DNA of 64,000 bases from Pseudomonas sp. AL03 (GTDB taxonomy: Bacteria; Pseudomonadota; Gammaproteobacteria; Pseudomonadales; Pseudomonadaceae): NCBI RefSeq assembly GCF_029960815.1, contig NZ_JASBRE010000023.1, positions 1-64,000 of the forward strand, given 5' to 3'. Below, in pieces: positions 1-13,560 of this stretch (position 1 is its first letter; each line of letters starts with the position of its first letter). Position numbers and translations under genes: made by a program. The notes beneath the pieces were generated by a model. It saw only the letters and a program-made list of their open reading frames with translations. It was not told the DNA's origin and made no database searches.

Positions 1-92
1 ATCGGATTTTCGGTGAACCTCGGCTTGGACTCAAATGCTTAAGTGAACAGCATTACGACCAAAGTCGGGGCGTTTTCATGTGCAGCTAATGC

Positions 93-1541
93 TTAGCGCG
101 GGAATGCTGGCGGGTTTACACCGGCCATGTCTTCCATCACGCGAACCACCTGGCAGCTGTAACCGAATTCGTTGTCGTACCAAACGTACAGAACAACGCG
201 GTTGTCTTGGGTGATGGTTGCTTCAGCATCCACCACGCCTGCGTGGCGCGAGCCAACGAAGTCGGTGGAAACCACTTCCTGCGAATTGACGTAGTCGATT
301 TGCTTATGCAGATCGGAGTGCAGCGCCATGTAGCGCAGGTACTCGTTCATCTCTTCACGGGAGGCGGCTTTCTCAAGGTTCAGGTTGAGAATGGCCATCG
401 ACACGTTTGGCGTCGGAACGCGGATCGCGTTACCGGTCAGCTTGCCGGCCAGTTCAGGCAGTGCCTTGGCAGCAGCGGTGGCAGCACCTGTCTCGGTGAT
501 CACCATGTTCAACGCGGCGCTACGGCCACGGCGATCGCCTTTATGGAAGTTGTCGATCAGGTTCTGGTCGTTGGTGTACGAGTGAACGGTTTCGACGTGT
601 CCATTGATGATGCCGAACTTGTCGTTAACCGCTTTCAGCACCGGCACGATGGCGTTGGTGGTGCAAGAAGCGGCAGAAACGATCTTGTCATCAGCGGTGA
701 TTTCACCATGGTTGATGCCGTGAACAATGTTCTTCAGCTTGCCTTTACCCGGCGCGGTCAGAACAACGCGATCGATACCAGGGCAAGCCAAGTGCTGGCC
801 CAGGCCCTCGGCGTCACGCCACACACCGGTGTTGTCCACCAGCAGCGCGTCTTTGATACCGTACTGGGTGTAGTCGACTTCGGTCGGGTTTTTCGCGTAG
901 ATAACCTGGATCAGGTTGCCGTTGGCGGTGATGGTGTTGTTGGCTTCATCAATGGTGATGGTGCCATCGAACGGACCATGAACCGAGTCGCGACGCAGCA
1001 GGCTGGCACGTTTCACCAGGTCGTTCTCGGCGCCCTTGCGGACGACGATGGCACGCAGGCGCAGGCCGTCGCCACCACCGGTTTTCTCGATCAGGATGCG
1101 CGCCAGCAAACGGCCGATACGACCGAAGCCGTACAGAACAACGTCGGTGCCTTTGCGGGCGGAAATGTTTTGCTGACCAACGACGTCAGCCATTTCCTCA
1201 CGGACGAACTGCTCGGCAGTGCGGCCATTGCCTTCGGCCTTGAACTTGACTGCAAGCTTGCCCAAGTCTACCGAAGCGGCGCCGAGCTTGAGCTCGCTCA
1301 TGGCCTTGATCAGCGGAAATGTTTCGTGGACGGACAGTTCGCTGTCGTCGGACTGGCGATGGCGGGCAAAGCGGTGGGCTTTGAGAATCGCAATGACTGA
1401 ACGATTGATCAGGCTGCGGCCATAGATCGAGCTCACCACGCTGTTGTTGCGGTAGAGCTGACCGATAAGCGGAATCATCGCTTCTGCGAGTGCTTCACGG
1501 TCGATCCATTCACCAAGACACTGGTCGGGCTTCTGAGTCAC
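93..1541 (-). CDS. gapB: Glyceraldehyde-3-phosphate dehydrogenase, long GapB type
   Basis: NAD(P)-dependent GAPDH interconverting glyceraldehyde-3-phosphate and 1,3-bisphosphoglycerate in the cytoplasm. From the chosen start the protein is 482 aa. The nucleotide-binding motif GFGRIGR is at about residues 138-144 and the catalytic cysteine sits in SAASCTTN at about residue 293. Ordinary GAPDHs are near 330-340 aa, so about 130 residues are an N-terminal extension seen in this Pseudomonas family. I chose the GTG at 1541 because a GGAAGG Shine-Dalgarno lies just upstream and the protein then begins VTQKPDQ; the frame stays open for 39 more codons. It diverges from mfd. A gluconeogenic role is inferred from the family. 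Sure of the family, less so of the direction of flux. Confidence 0.93.
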   Translation of the reverse strand: MTQKPDQCLGEWIDREALAEAMIPLIGQLYRNNSVVSSIYGRSLINRSVIAILKAHRFARHRQSDDSELSVHETFPLIKAMSELKLGAASVDLGKLAVKFKAEGNGRTAEQFVREEMADVVGQQNISARKGTDVVLYGFGRIGRLLARILIEKTGGGDGLRLRAIVVRKGAENDLVKRASLLRRDSVHGPFDGTITIDEANNTITANGNLIQVIYAKNPTEVDYTQYGIKDALLVDNTGVWRDAEGLGQHLACPGIDRVVLTAPGKGKLKNIVHGINHGEITADDKIVSAASCTTNAIVPVLKAVNDKFGIINGHVETVHSYTNDQNLIDNFHKGDRRGRSAALNMVITETGAATAAAKALPELAGKLTGNAIRVPTPNVSMAILNLNLEKAASREEMNEYLRYMALHSDLHKQIDYVNSQEVVSTDFVGSRHAGVVDAEATITQDNRVVLYVWYDNEFGYSCQVVRVMEDMAGVNPPAFPR

Positions 1542-1918
1542 GGGAACCTTCCACATGTAGGGGCAGAAAAAAGGGGCTACATTATGCCGCCGAGTGCCTC
1601 CCGTAGCAATGCGCGCCTGTCGCGCGGCCAGTAACAAAATCCTCTTCAAAAAAACCACACACCGCTAAAGCCCATTAAAACCGGGGCCTCCAGCGCCGTC
1701 AATTTTTTGGGGGCAGCGCTGCCTTATCCGTAACCATCCGTAACACCTGTTCGTTTTGCCACTACATAATCGGTAGTTTTCACTAAAAAACGGCCGGATT
1801 TTGTCTTTACCACTACATTTCGCCCAACCCGCGTAATAGACATATCTGCAACTGACAGCCGGCACCTGAGACCGCTACAATTACCGACTTTGTCGCAACG
1901 CTTGGAGCTCAACCTTCC
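1542..1918. promoter_or_regulatory. gapB-mfd divergent intergenic region with ACTAC/GTAGT repeats
   Basis: A 377-bp gap holding both promoters. It contains ACTAC (1761-1765), GTAGT (1773-1777) and ACTACA (1812-1817), plus GGTAGTTTTCACTAAA (1772-1787), which resembles the TGTAGT...ACTACA type operator I recall for the RpiR-family regulator RccR, a controller of gluconeogenic genes in Pseudomonas. The repeats are seen in the sequence; the regulator assignment is inference. No gene is supported here. Confidence 0.4.
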
Positions 1919-5368
<3,450 letters not shown>

Positions 5369-5378
5369 AGGACGCCGC

Positions 5379-5945
5379 ATGCGCCTGTTTCGCTCACTGA
5401 CCTTGTTGATAACCTTGGTCGCCCCTACGGCATTTGCCGATGACCTGTATCAGATTGAAATGATTCTGGTCCGCCAAAACGCCGTGCCCGCCATCGTCAG
5501 CCGCGCCGCACCGGAAGACTGGGCGGCCGGAGCGCAGCCCATCAGCCCCGACAGCCTGCGCACGCCGAGCCTCAATGGCGAAGTGGAAAAACTCACCGCC
5601 AGCAATGAATACACGGTGTTGCTGCACAAGGCCTGGCAACAGACTCTCGGTGAAGAGACCAGCAAAGTCGCGATCAGCGAGGGCAAAGAACAGTTCGGCC
5701 AATTCCCGATCGAGGGCACGCTGAACCTGACACTGGGACGGTTCACCGACGTCGACGCCGACTTCTGGGTCAACCAGATCGACGCCAACGGCATGGTCAC
5801 CGCCAGCGAACGCCTGAAGCAGGAAAGCCACACCAAGAACGGCCAGCTGAACTTCCTCGACAACGGCCACCTCGGCTTGCTGATCAAGATCACGTCCTTG
5901 ACCGCCCCTGCGCCTCGGCCAGTCCCCGATGAAATTCCGGACTGA
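5379..5945 (+). CDS. CsiV-family secreted protein
   Basis: A 188-aa exported protein. The start at ATG 5379 gives a clear signal peptide (MRLFRSLTLLITLVAPTAFA, then DDLYQIE), whereas the upstream in-frame codons overlap mfd and would bury it. The sequence YQIEMILVRQ following the signal is the typical beginning of the CsiV/DUF family found downstream of mfd in gamma-proteobacteria, which has been linked to peptidoglycan binding. Function in Pseudomonas is not established. It lies between mfd and the SNF2 gene with gaps of only 10 and 11 bases, suggesting one transcript. Confidence 0.75.
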   Translation: MRLFRSLTLLITLVAPTAFADDLYQIEMILVRQNAVPAIVSRAAPEDWAAGAQPISPDSLRTPSLNGEVEKLTASNEYTVLLHKAWQQTLGEETSKVAISEGKEQFGQFPIEGTLNLTLGRFTDVDADFWVNQIDANGMVTASERLKQESHTKNGQLNFLDNGHLGLLIKITSLTAPAPRPVPDEIPD

Positions 5946-5956
5946 TTGAAGTCCTT

Positions 5957-8647
5957 ATGCCTGCGACCCTGAGCAAACCCCTGGCCCCTTCCTGGGTCAG
6001 CCGATTCAAGGAACAGAGCCTGGAGCGTGGCCGCCGCTACGCGCTGGAGAACCGTGTCAGGATCGTCGAGGCCGGCGATGCCACGATCATCGCCGCCTGC
6101 GAAGGCTCTGGCGGTAACGTTTACCGTCAGACCATTCGCTTGCGCGAGTCAGCCAAAGCCACCTTGCTGATGATTGACGCCACTTGCACCTGCCCGGTCC
6201 ACAGCAACTGCAAACACTGCGCGGCGGTGCTACTGAAAGTGCAGGAAACCCTCGCCTACCCCGCTGCGGCGCAAGACGCGGAGCTACTGGAAAAACTTCA
6301 GGCGGTGTTGGAAAACCGGAGCCCGAAAGCGCCGCCGCAGGTGCTGGTGGATAACGTGCAACCGGTGCCGCGCTTGTGGCTGGCGAGCATCGAGTTCAGC
6401 GCCTTCGAACCGCGCAATGGCAAGATGCAGCGTTATATTCAGCATCGCGCGGCGTTGTCATTCAGCTATCTGGATGAATACGTTTCCGGGCAGAAGAACG
6501 CCGACATCCTGATTCGTCAGGAGACGCAAACGTTACGGATAAAACGCCACCCGGAAGTCGAACAGACCTACAGGGAGCAGCTGCGAATCCTCGGCTTCAA
6601 AATTGCCACCCGGCAAAGCAAGGCCTTGCCGGAAAGCGCTGGCGAGCTCTTCGAGATGGTCAACGACAGCGCCTGGCTGACCTTCACCCTCAATGAACTG
6701 CCGAAGTTGCGCACTCAGGGCTGGGAGCTGCAGATCGACGAAGACTTCGGTTTCGACTTGACTGCCGTGGATGATTGGTACGCCACTGTCGAACAAGCGC
6801 CGGAGCGTGACTGGTTCGATCTGGAACTGGGAATCATCGTCAACGGCGAACGGTTGAGTCTGCTGCCGATCCTGTTGAACCTGATGCGCTCCCACTCCGA
6901 GATCCTCAACCCGGAACGCCTCGCACGACGTCGCGACGATGAGTTGATCCTGGTGAACATCCCCAACCGCCCAAACTCAGAGTACGGCCCGCTGCAAGTC
7001 GCCCTGCCCTTCGGTCGATTGAAACCGGTGCTGGCGACCCTCGGCGAGTTCTACCTGCAAGGGCCCGGCGAAACGACGCTGCGCCTGAGCAAGGCCGATG
7101 CCACGCGATTGAATCCGCTGGAAGACCTGCCGTTGCTCTGGGAGGGTGGCGAGCAAATTCGCACCTTTGCCCAGCGGCTGCGGGACATCAAGGACTTCAC
7201 CACGACCGCACCGGAAGGCTTGAACGCGACCTTGCGCCCGTATCAGCTGGAAGGCCTGAGCTGGATGCAGTCGTTGCGGCAACTGGAAGTTGGCGGGATC
7301 CTCGCGGACGACATGGGACTGGGCAAAACCCTACAGACCCTGGCGCACATTCTCAGTGAGAAGAACGCTGGACGCCTCGATCGGCCGTGCATGGTGGTGA
7401 TGCCCACTAGCTTGATTCCTAACTGGCTCGACGAAGCGGCGCATTTCACACCGCAACTCAAAGTGTTGGCGCTGTACGGTGCCAGTCGCAAAAAGCATTT
7501 CGACAACCTGACCGATTACGACCTGATCCTGACCACCTATGCGTTGCTGCCCAAGGACGTCGAACGTCTGGCGGCGCAGCCATTGCACGTGTTGGTTCTG
7601 GATGAGGCGCAATACATCAAGAACCCCAACAGCAAGGCCGCCCAGGCTGCCCGCGAGTTGAATGCTCGTCAGCGCCTGTGCCTGAGCGGCACACCGCTGG
7701 AAAACCACTTGGGCGAGCTGTGGTCGCTGTTTCACTTCCTGCTGCCCGGCTGGCTGGGTGACGTGAAAAGCTTCAACCGCGATTACCGTGTGCCGATTGA
7801 AAAGCGCGCCAGCGAAGTACGACTCCAGCACCTCAATGGCCGGATCAAACCGTTCCTGCTGCGTCGAACCAAGGAACAGGTGGCGACCGAGCTGCCGCCG
7901 AAAACCGAAATCATCCATTGGGTCGAGCTCAACGAAGCCCAGCGCGACGTGTACGAAACCATGCGCTTGGCCATGGACAAGAAAGTCCGCGACGAGATCA
8001 CCCGCAAGGGCGTGGCGCGCAGCCAGATCATCATTCTTGAGGCGCTGCTCAAACTGCGTCAGGTGTGCTGCGATTTGCGCCTGGTCAATGACGCCGCCCT
8101 GCCCACTCGCGGCAGCACGTCCGGCAAGCTCGACAGCCTGATGGAAATGCTAGAGGAATTGTTCGATGAGGGTCGGCGGATTCTGCTGTTCTCGCAGTTC
8201 ACTTCAATGCTGTCGTTGATTGAAGATGAGCTGAAAAAACGCGGAGTCGATTATGCCCTGCTGACCGGGCAGACCCGCGACCGGCGCGCCCCGGTAAAAG
8301 ACTTCCAAAGCGGCAAGCGTCAGATCTTTCTGATCAGCCTGAAGGCAGGTGGCGTTGGCCTGAACCTGACCGAAGCCGACACGGTGATTCATTACGATCC
8401 GTGGTGGAATCCGGCGACGGAAAACCAGGCGACTGATCGGGCGTATCGCATTGGTCAGGAGAAGCCGGTGTTCGTCTACAAGCTGATTGCCAGAGGCACG
8501 GTGGAAGAGAAGATTCAGCATCTGCAGAAGGAAAAATCCGACTTGGCGGCCGGCGTGCTGGATGGGCGCAAGACCGGGGACTGGAAGTTGCAGAGTGATG
8601 ATATTGAAGCGTTGTTTGCGCCGCTGCCGGAGAAACTCGAAAAATAG
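5957..8647 (+). CDS. SNF2-family DEAD/DEAH helicase with SWIM zinc finger (intact copy)
   Basis: A Swi2/Snf2-type ATP-dependent DNA translocase of 896 aa; the cellular substrate is not known from sequence. A SWIM zinc finger (CTCPVHSNCKH, CxC..CxH) is at about residues 77-87. The motor has motif I DDMGLGKT near 451, DEAQ box (VLDEAQYIKN) near 550, motif III LSGTPLEN near 575, motif V LKAGGVGLNLTEADTVI near 795-811 and motif VI DRAYRIGQ near 825. It is 11 bases after the csiV-like stop. A decayed paralogue faces it from the other strand. RapA-like polymerase recycling is one possibility but it lacks the RapA N-terminal layout I would expect. Confidence 0.9.
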   Translation: MPATLSKPLAPSWVSRFKEQSLERGRRYALENRVRIVEAGDATIIAACEGSGGNVYRQTIRLRESAKATLLMIDATCTCPVHSNCKHCAAVLLKVQETLAYPAAAQDAELLEKLQAVLENRSPKAPPQVLVDNVQPVPRLWLASIEFSAFEPRNGKMQRYIQHRAALSFSYLDEYVSGQKNADILIRQETQTLRIKRHPEVEQTYREQLRILGFKIATRQSKALPESAGELFEMVNDSAWLTFTLNELPKLRTQGWELQIDEDFGFDLTAVDDWYATVEQAPERDWFDLELGIIVNGERLSLLPILLNLMRSHSEILNPERLARRRDDELILVNIPNRPNSEYGPLQVALPFGRLKPVLATLGEFYLQGPGETTLRLSKADATRLNPLEDLPLLWEGGEQIRTFAQRLRDIKDFTTTAPEGLNATLRPYQLEGLSWMQSLRQLEVGGILADDMGLGKTLQTLAHILSEKNAGRLDRPCMVVMPTSLIPNWLDEAAHFTPQLKVLALYGASRKKHFDNLTDYDLILTTYALLPKDVERLAAQPLHVLVLDEAQYIKNPNSKAAQAARELNARQRLCLSGTPLENHLGELWSLFHFLLPGWLGDVKSFNRDYRVPIEKRASEVRLQHLNGRIKPFLLRRTKEQVATELPPKTEIIHWVELNEAQRDVYETMRLAMDKKVRDEITRKGVARSQIIILEALLKLRQVCCDLRLVNDAALPTRGSTSGKLDSLMEMLEELFDEGRRILLFSQFTSMLSLIEDELKKRGVDYALLTGQTRDRRAPVKDFQSGKRQIFLISLKAGGVGLNLTEADTVIHYDPWWNPATENQATDRAYRIGQEKPVFVYKLIARGTVEEKIQHLQKEKSDLAAGVLDGRKTGDWKLQSDDIEALFAPLPEKLEK

Positions 8648-8660
8648 CGGCGACTGTAAG

Positions 8661-8757
8661 ATCGCTATCGCGGGCAAGCCTCGCTCCTACAGTTTTGTAT
8701 TGACCACAAATGTCGCGATCAACTCAAAACGCGTAGGAGCGAGGCTTGCCCGCGAAG
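8661..8757. repeat. Inverted REP pair (GTAGGAGCGAGGCTTGCCCGCG family)
   Basis: Two copies of a REP sequence in opposite orientation (about 8668-8691 and 8732-8757) flank a spacer of about 40 bases. The core GGAGCGAGGCTTGCCCGCG is a common P. fluorescens-group REP. The paired layout matches a REPIN. It fills the gap between two convergent genes and may act in transcription termination or mRNA stability (inference). Confidence 0.8.
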
Positions 8758-8790
8758 GGTTCAACTCGGACTGACTGAAGTAACCCTTTA

Positions 8791-11754
8791 TCAGGATTTC
8801 ACATCTGGCAATGGCGCAAACAGCGCCTCAATATCACTCTGCTCAAGCTTCCATCCACCCGACGTCCCACCCTCAAGCACCGCCCCGGCCAACGCCGCCT
8901 TCTCTTGCTGCAGCGCCTGTATTTTTTCTTCCACCGTGCCGCGCGCAATCATCTTGTAGACGAACACCGGCTTATCCTGACCGATACGATAAGCACGGTC
9001 CGTCGCCTGGTTTTCAACGGCAGGATTCCACCAAGGATCGAAGTGGATCACCGTGTCCGCCGCTGTCAGGTTCAGTCCTGTCCCGCCTGCCTTGAGGCTG
9101 ATCAGGAACAACGGCACCTTGCCGCCTTGAAAGTCTTTGACCGGCGTGCGCCGATCCGTCGTTTCACCCGTCAACAATGAATAACCGATCCCTCGACGCT
9201 GCAGTTCTTCCTCAATCAATGCAAGCATCGACGTGAACTGCGAAAACAGCAAAATCTTGCCGCCTTCGCTGAGCAACTCTTCAAGCATCTCCATCAGGCC
9301 GATCAACTTGCCGCTGCCCGCACGAAGTGCTTTCGCCGTCAGGGGCATTTTGATCAGCCGCAGATCGCAGCACACCTGACGCAGCTTGAGCAAGGCATCG
9401 AGAATAATGATCTGGCTAAGCGCAACGCCCGCTTCGGGCAATTTCGTCACGCACCTTCTTGTCCATCGCCACACGCACGGTTTCATAGACATCCCGCTGC
9501 CCATCGCTGAGTTCGACCCAATGCACAATCTCGGATTTAGGCGGCAACTCGGTGGCGACCTGTTCTTTCTTGCGACGCAGCAGAAAGGGTTTTATTCGAG
9601 CCGTCAGGTGCTGCATCCGTTCGATATTGCCGTGCTTCTCGATCGGGGTACGGTAGTCACGATTGAAGGTTTTACTGTCGCCAAGCCAGCCGGGCAACAA
9701 GAAGTGAAACAGTGACCACAACTCGCCAAGGTGATTTTCCAACGGCGTGCCGGACAAGCACAAACGCTGCCGAGCTTCCAGATCCCGGGCAGCTTGAGCG
9801 GCCTAGCTGAGCGGATTTTTGATGTTTTGCGCTTCATCGAGAATCAGCACGCTCCAGACCTGTGGTTGCAAAACTTCAAGATCACGCGGCAGCAACGCAT
9901 AGGTGGTCAGCACCAGATCGTATTCGGCAAGGTTGATGAAGTCCTTTTGCCGAGTGGCGCCATGCAGTGCCAGGACTTTCAATTGCGGCGTGAAGCGTGC
10001 CGCTTCGTCTAGCCAATTGGGAATCAGGCTGGTCGGCATCACCGCGAGCGCCGGCCGATCGAGTCGACCCGACTGCTTTTCCAACAGCAGATGAGCCAGG
10101 GTTTGCGGGGTCTTGCCCAAGCCCATGTCGTCGCCGAGGATACCGCCGACCTCCAGCTCACGAAGGGTTTGCATCCAGTTCAGGCCTTCAAGCTGATAAG
10201 GCCGTAGTGTGGCGTTGAGGCCTTGCGGAGCAGCAACGTTTTGCTGAGTCGATTCACGCAAGCGTTTTGCGAAACCGCGCAAGCGCTCGCCGCCCTGCCA
10301 CACTAATGGCAGGCCTTCAAGCGCACTTAAGCGCGCCGCATCAGGGCCACTCAAGCGCAGCGAATCACCGCTGGTCACGTTTAAATACAACTCGCTGAGC
10401 GTAGCCATTAACGGCTTGATCCGCCCGAGGGACAGCGCGACTTTGATGCCAGGTTTGGCACCGAGTTGACCACTGTTGAGATCGATCAGCACCTGATCGT
10501 CATCGTCGCGCAAGGCCAGGTTACCCGGATCCATCAACTGCGGTTGCCTGCGCAACAGTTGCAGCAGGATCGGCAGCAAACTGTGTCGCTCGCCATTGAC
10601 CACGATGCCCACCTGCAGATCGAACCATTCGCGCCCCGGAGACTCCTCGACGTCGGCATACCATTCATCCACGGGCTGAAAATTGAAATGAAAGCCGTCG
10701 GTTATGCTGATCTGCCAATTAGCCTCTCTGAGCACGGGCACTCCGGATTGCACGAAGGCAATCCACGCCGAGTCATCCGGCATACCAAACATTTCACCCG
10801 CGCTATCGGGCAACGCATCACTTTTACGGGTAGCTTTTTTGAAACCTTGTTTTTGCAAGGCCAGGCGTAAGGCTTTTTCAGCCGCGGGTTTGCGTTGAGT
10901 GCGTTGGGTTTCGGTGCCGGACAGAATCAGTAGTTCCGCGGATTTCTTGTCCGCCGCCACATGGCCGTTGTAGGTAAACGCCAACGCGGCGCGGTGCTCG
11001 GGCTCATACTTCCAGTGTCTGAAACGGTTGGTACTGGCAAGCGTCAGAAAGGCTTGGGGTTCGATGTCATCGACTATCCGCTCGATCAGTGCATGCGGAG
11101 GGGGCACAACGCGAGTCACAGCACTGATGCGATGACTGAACTGCATGGCCTGGCGCGCCGGAATCTCAGGCGCCAATGACAAATGGCAAGCCAGTTTCTC
11201 GTCCAACTCGCCTTGCAGCAGTCCGATCTCCATCCGCTCGCGGTCCAGGTAGTACAAGGGCTCCAGTGCAAGAACCGTTTCTTCTGGTGCGTGGTCGCCC
11301 CGCCATTGAGGCCGGAAGCCGCCGCTTTGAGTTTGTATACCCAGCACGTGCCGGCACTCTGAGCAACCCCATCGCGATTTTCGGTCTCAAGGGGAATACC
11401 ATCGAGCCAGCGCTCTAACTCAAGATTCAGCTTGGCCGGAGCGTCACTTTTGAATGAGTCCCCGGGGAGTTCTTGCAAGCTGTAAAGCACGGTTGCGCAG
11501 TGCTTGCAATTGACCACCACAGGACAAGAGCAGCTGCAGGCCAGCTCAAACTCACCGACAACCTGGATAAGCTCAATGATTTGCTCGTAGACGTTTCCTT
11601 GGGAGCCGTTGCACGTCGCGAAGATGAAAGTGTCCTCGACTTTGCGGATCTGCACCCTGTTGTCCTGCGCGTATCCGCAAGCCTTATCCAGAGAGCGACG
11701 ACTGAACGCCTCCGTCCACGGCAGTTCATGAAGCTGCTCAATAATTGTCAGCAT
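8791..11754 (-). pseudogene. Broken SNF2/SWIM helicase paralogue (two frameshifts, one amber codon)
   Basis: Paralogue of the intact SNF2 gene that it faces. Start ATG 11754. The N-terminus has a SWIM finger (CSCPVVVNCKH). Reading needs a one-base restoration near 11356-11362 to continue into the main frame, which carries DDMGLGKT and ILDEAQNIKN. An in-frame TAG at 9803-9805 replaces the lysine codon seen at the same place in the paralogue (KNPLS*AAQAAR versus KNPNSKAAQAAR). After LSGTPLENHL the frame shifts again near 9427-9438, where one extra base is present, then runs through the C-terminal motifs to 8791. Repaired, it would encode about 987 aa, about 90 longer than the intact copy because of an extra segment after the SWIM finger. 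Three independent lesions make sequencing error unlikely. Confidence 0.9.
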
Positions 11755-11799
11755 AAAATCAACGCTTCTTAAAGTGACTGAAGTTTACCGGTACCCAAC

Positions 11800-12537
11800 T
11801 CAGCTTTTCAGCACTCGCGCCAACGTCGACTTCACCTTGCCCATCCCGTCATGCAACGCTTGCTCGATCTCGGCCATGGTGATCACCGACGTGGACTTGC
11901 CCGCTGCCGGATTCACCACCAACGCCAGACAGGCGTAATCCAGTTCCAGCTCGCGAGCCAATGCCGCTTCAGGCATCCCGGTCATGCCGACGATGTCGCA
12001 TCCGTCGCGCTCCAGTTTCGCAATTTCCGCTGCGGTTTCCAGACGTGGCCCCTGGGTGCAGGCGTACACGCCTTGACTGCTAAAACCAACGCCTTCAGCC
12101 GCCAATGCCGCGATCAGCTGCTGACGCAGGGCTTCGCTGTAGGGATAGCTGAAATCGATGTGGGTGACCTGTTCGAGATTATCGGCGAAATAAGTGTGTT
12201 CGCGACCGCTGGTGTAGTCGATCAACTGATGCGGGACGCAGAAATGTCCGGTGCCCATCGCGGCATGAATCCCGCCCACGGCGTTGACCGCGAGAATCGC
12301 TTCGGCACCGGCCTGCTTCAGCGCCCAGAGGTTGGCGCGGTAGTTCACCTGATGCGGCGGAAAACGGTGAGGATGACCGTGGCGCGCAAGGAACAGCACT
12401 TCTTTGCCGGCGTACTCGCCGATCTGCACTTCAGCCGAAGGCGCGCCGTAAGGGGTGTCCACCGCCAATGACTGACGAATGCTCAGGCCTTCGAGTTGAG
12501 TCAGGCCGGTGCCACCGATAATCGCGTAAACCGTCAT
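11800..12537 (-). CDS. S-methyl-5'-thioinosine phosphorylase (MTAP/PNP family)
   Basis: Nucleoside phosphorylase of 245 aa. Pseudomonads deaminate methylthioadenosine to methylthioinosine and cleave that with this enzyme, feeding methionine and purine salvage. Seen: N-terminal IIGGTG phosphate-binding motif (residues 6-11), RHGHPHRFPPHQVNYRANLW near residues 53-72 and NAVGGIHAAMG near 85. The gene order MTIP-nagZ-psrA on one strand matches P. aeruginosa. nagZ ends 12 bases upstream, so co-transcription is likely. MTAP specificity for methylthioadenosine is the alternative; the assignment to thioinosine rests on the family in Pseudomonas. Confidence 0.88.
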   Translation of the reverse strand: MTVYAIIGGTGLTQLEGLSIRQSLAVDTPYGAPSAEVQIGEYAGKEVLFLARHGHPHRFPPHQVNYRANLWALKQAGAEAILAVNAVGGIHAAMGTGHFCVPHQLIDYTSGREHTYFADNLEQVTHIDFSYPYSEALRQQLIAALAAEGVGFSSQGVYACTQGPRLETAAEIAKLERDGCDIVGMTGMPEAALARELELDYACLALVVNPAAGKSTSVITMAEIEQALHDGMGKVKSTLARVLKS

Positions 12538-12549
12538 ATCGAAAAGCCC

Positions 12550-13560
12550 TTATTCGATCAGTTGAGCTTCTTTGAGCGCGCCGACCGCTGCGAGCCAGCG
12601 CGGGTTCTGACGGTATTCGATGTTGGCGTATGACTGGCCGCGCATCCGCGCGATGCGCTCGGACGGTTTTACCTTCAGACGCTGGGCGGCGCTCAGGGCC
12701 AGTTCGGCGGCCGCGCGATCGTTGCACACCAGGCCCATGTCGCAACCGGCCGTCAGCGCCGCTTCGATACGGCTGGCAGCATCGCCGACCACGTGGGCAC
12801 CAGCCATGGACAGGTCGTCGCTGAAGATGACGCCGTCAAATTGCAGCTCACCGCGCAGAACCTCCTGCAACCAGCGGCGAGAGAAGCCGGCGGGCTGGGA
12901 ATCGACTTGCGGATAGATAACGTGGGCCGGCATGACCGCAGCCAATTGTTTGCTCAATTTGGCGAACGGCACCAGGTCGTTGGCGCGGATCTCGTCAAGG
13001 CTGCGCTCGTCACTAGGGATTGCGACGTGGGAGTCCGCTTCGGCCCAACCGTGACCGGGGAAGTGCTTGCCGGTGGCGGCCATACCGGCGCTGTTCATGC
13101 CACGAATAAATGCACCGGCCAGCAACGCAGCGCGCTCGGGGTCACCTTCGAATGAACGGGTGCCGACCACGGCACTGCGCTGATAATCGAGGTCCAGCAC
13201 CGGAGCGAAGCTCAGGTCGAGGCCGACGGCCAGCACTTCAGTCGCCATGATCCAGCCGCACTGTTCGGCGAGGTATTCGGCATTCGGGTTGTCAGCGATG
13301 GCGCGCATGGCTGGCAGCCTTATAAAGCCCTGACGCAAACGCTGAACCCGGCCACCCTCCTGGTCGACGGCCAGCAGCAAATCAGGGCGAATGGCGCGGA
13401 TTGCGGCACTCAACTCGCGCACCTGGCGCGGGTGTTCGATATTGCGGGCGAAAATGATCAGGCCGCCCACTTCAGGTTGGCGCAATAATTGGCGATCTTC
13501 AGCCGTCAGCCAGGTACCGGCGACGTCCACCATCAACGAGCCTTGCAGGCCAGCAGTCAT
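12550..13560 (-). CDS. nagZ: Beta-N-acetylhexosaminidase NagZ
   Basis: Cytoplasmic GH3 glycosidase that removes N-acetylglucosamine from 1,6-anhydro-muropeptides during cell-wall recycling; its products influence AmpC induction. Length 336 aa is normal for single-domain NagZ. Motifs: GKHFPGHG at 164-171, the following DSHVAIPS with the acid/base His near 178, and FSDDLSMAG with the likely nucleophile Asp at about 248. There is no signal peptide, as expected. A good AAGGA Shine-Dalgarno precedes the ATG. Its start overlaps, as ATGA, the stop of a possible 37-codon ORF upstream. Confidence 0.95.
   Translation of the reverse strand: MTAGLQGSLMVDVAGTWLTAEDRQLLRQPEVGGLIIFARNIEHPRQVRELSAAIRAIRPDLLLAVDQEGGRVQRLRQGFIRLPAMRAIADNPNAEYLAEQCGWIMATEVLAVGLDLSFAPVLDLDYQRSAVVGTRSFEGDPERAALLAGAFIRGMNSAGMAATGKHFPGHGWAEADSHVAIPSDERSLDEIRANDLVPFAKLSKQLAAVMPAHVIYPQVDSQPAGFSRRWLQEVLRGELQFDGVIFSDDLSMAGAHVVGDAASRIEAALTAGCDMGLVCNDRAAAELALSAAQRLKVKPSERIARMRGQSYANIEYRQNPRWLAAVGALKEAQLIE

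Noticed and set aside
1803..1818. HexR operator (TTGT-N7/8-ACAA) upstream of gapB
   Set aside because: No correctly spaced TTGT...ACAA pair is present; the ACTAC/GTAGT elements fit a different motif.
8791..11754. Programmed frameshifting or stop read-through in the second SNF2 gene
   Set aside because: There are three separate lesions, including an amber codon at a lysine of the paralogue, and no slippery site is evident. Decay is simpler.
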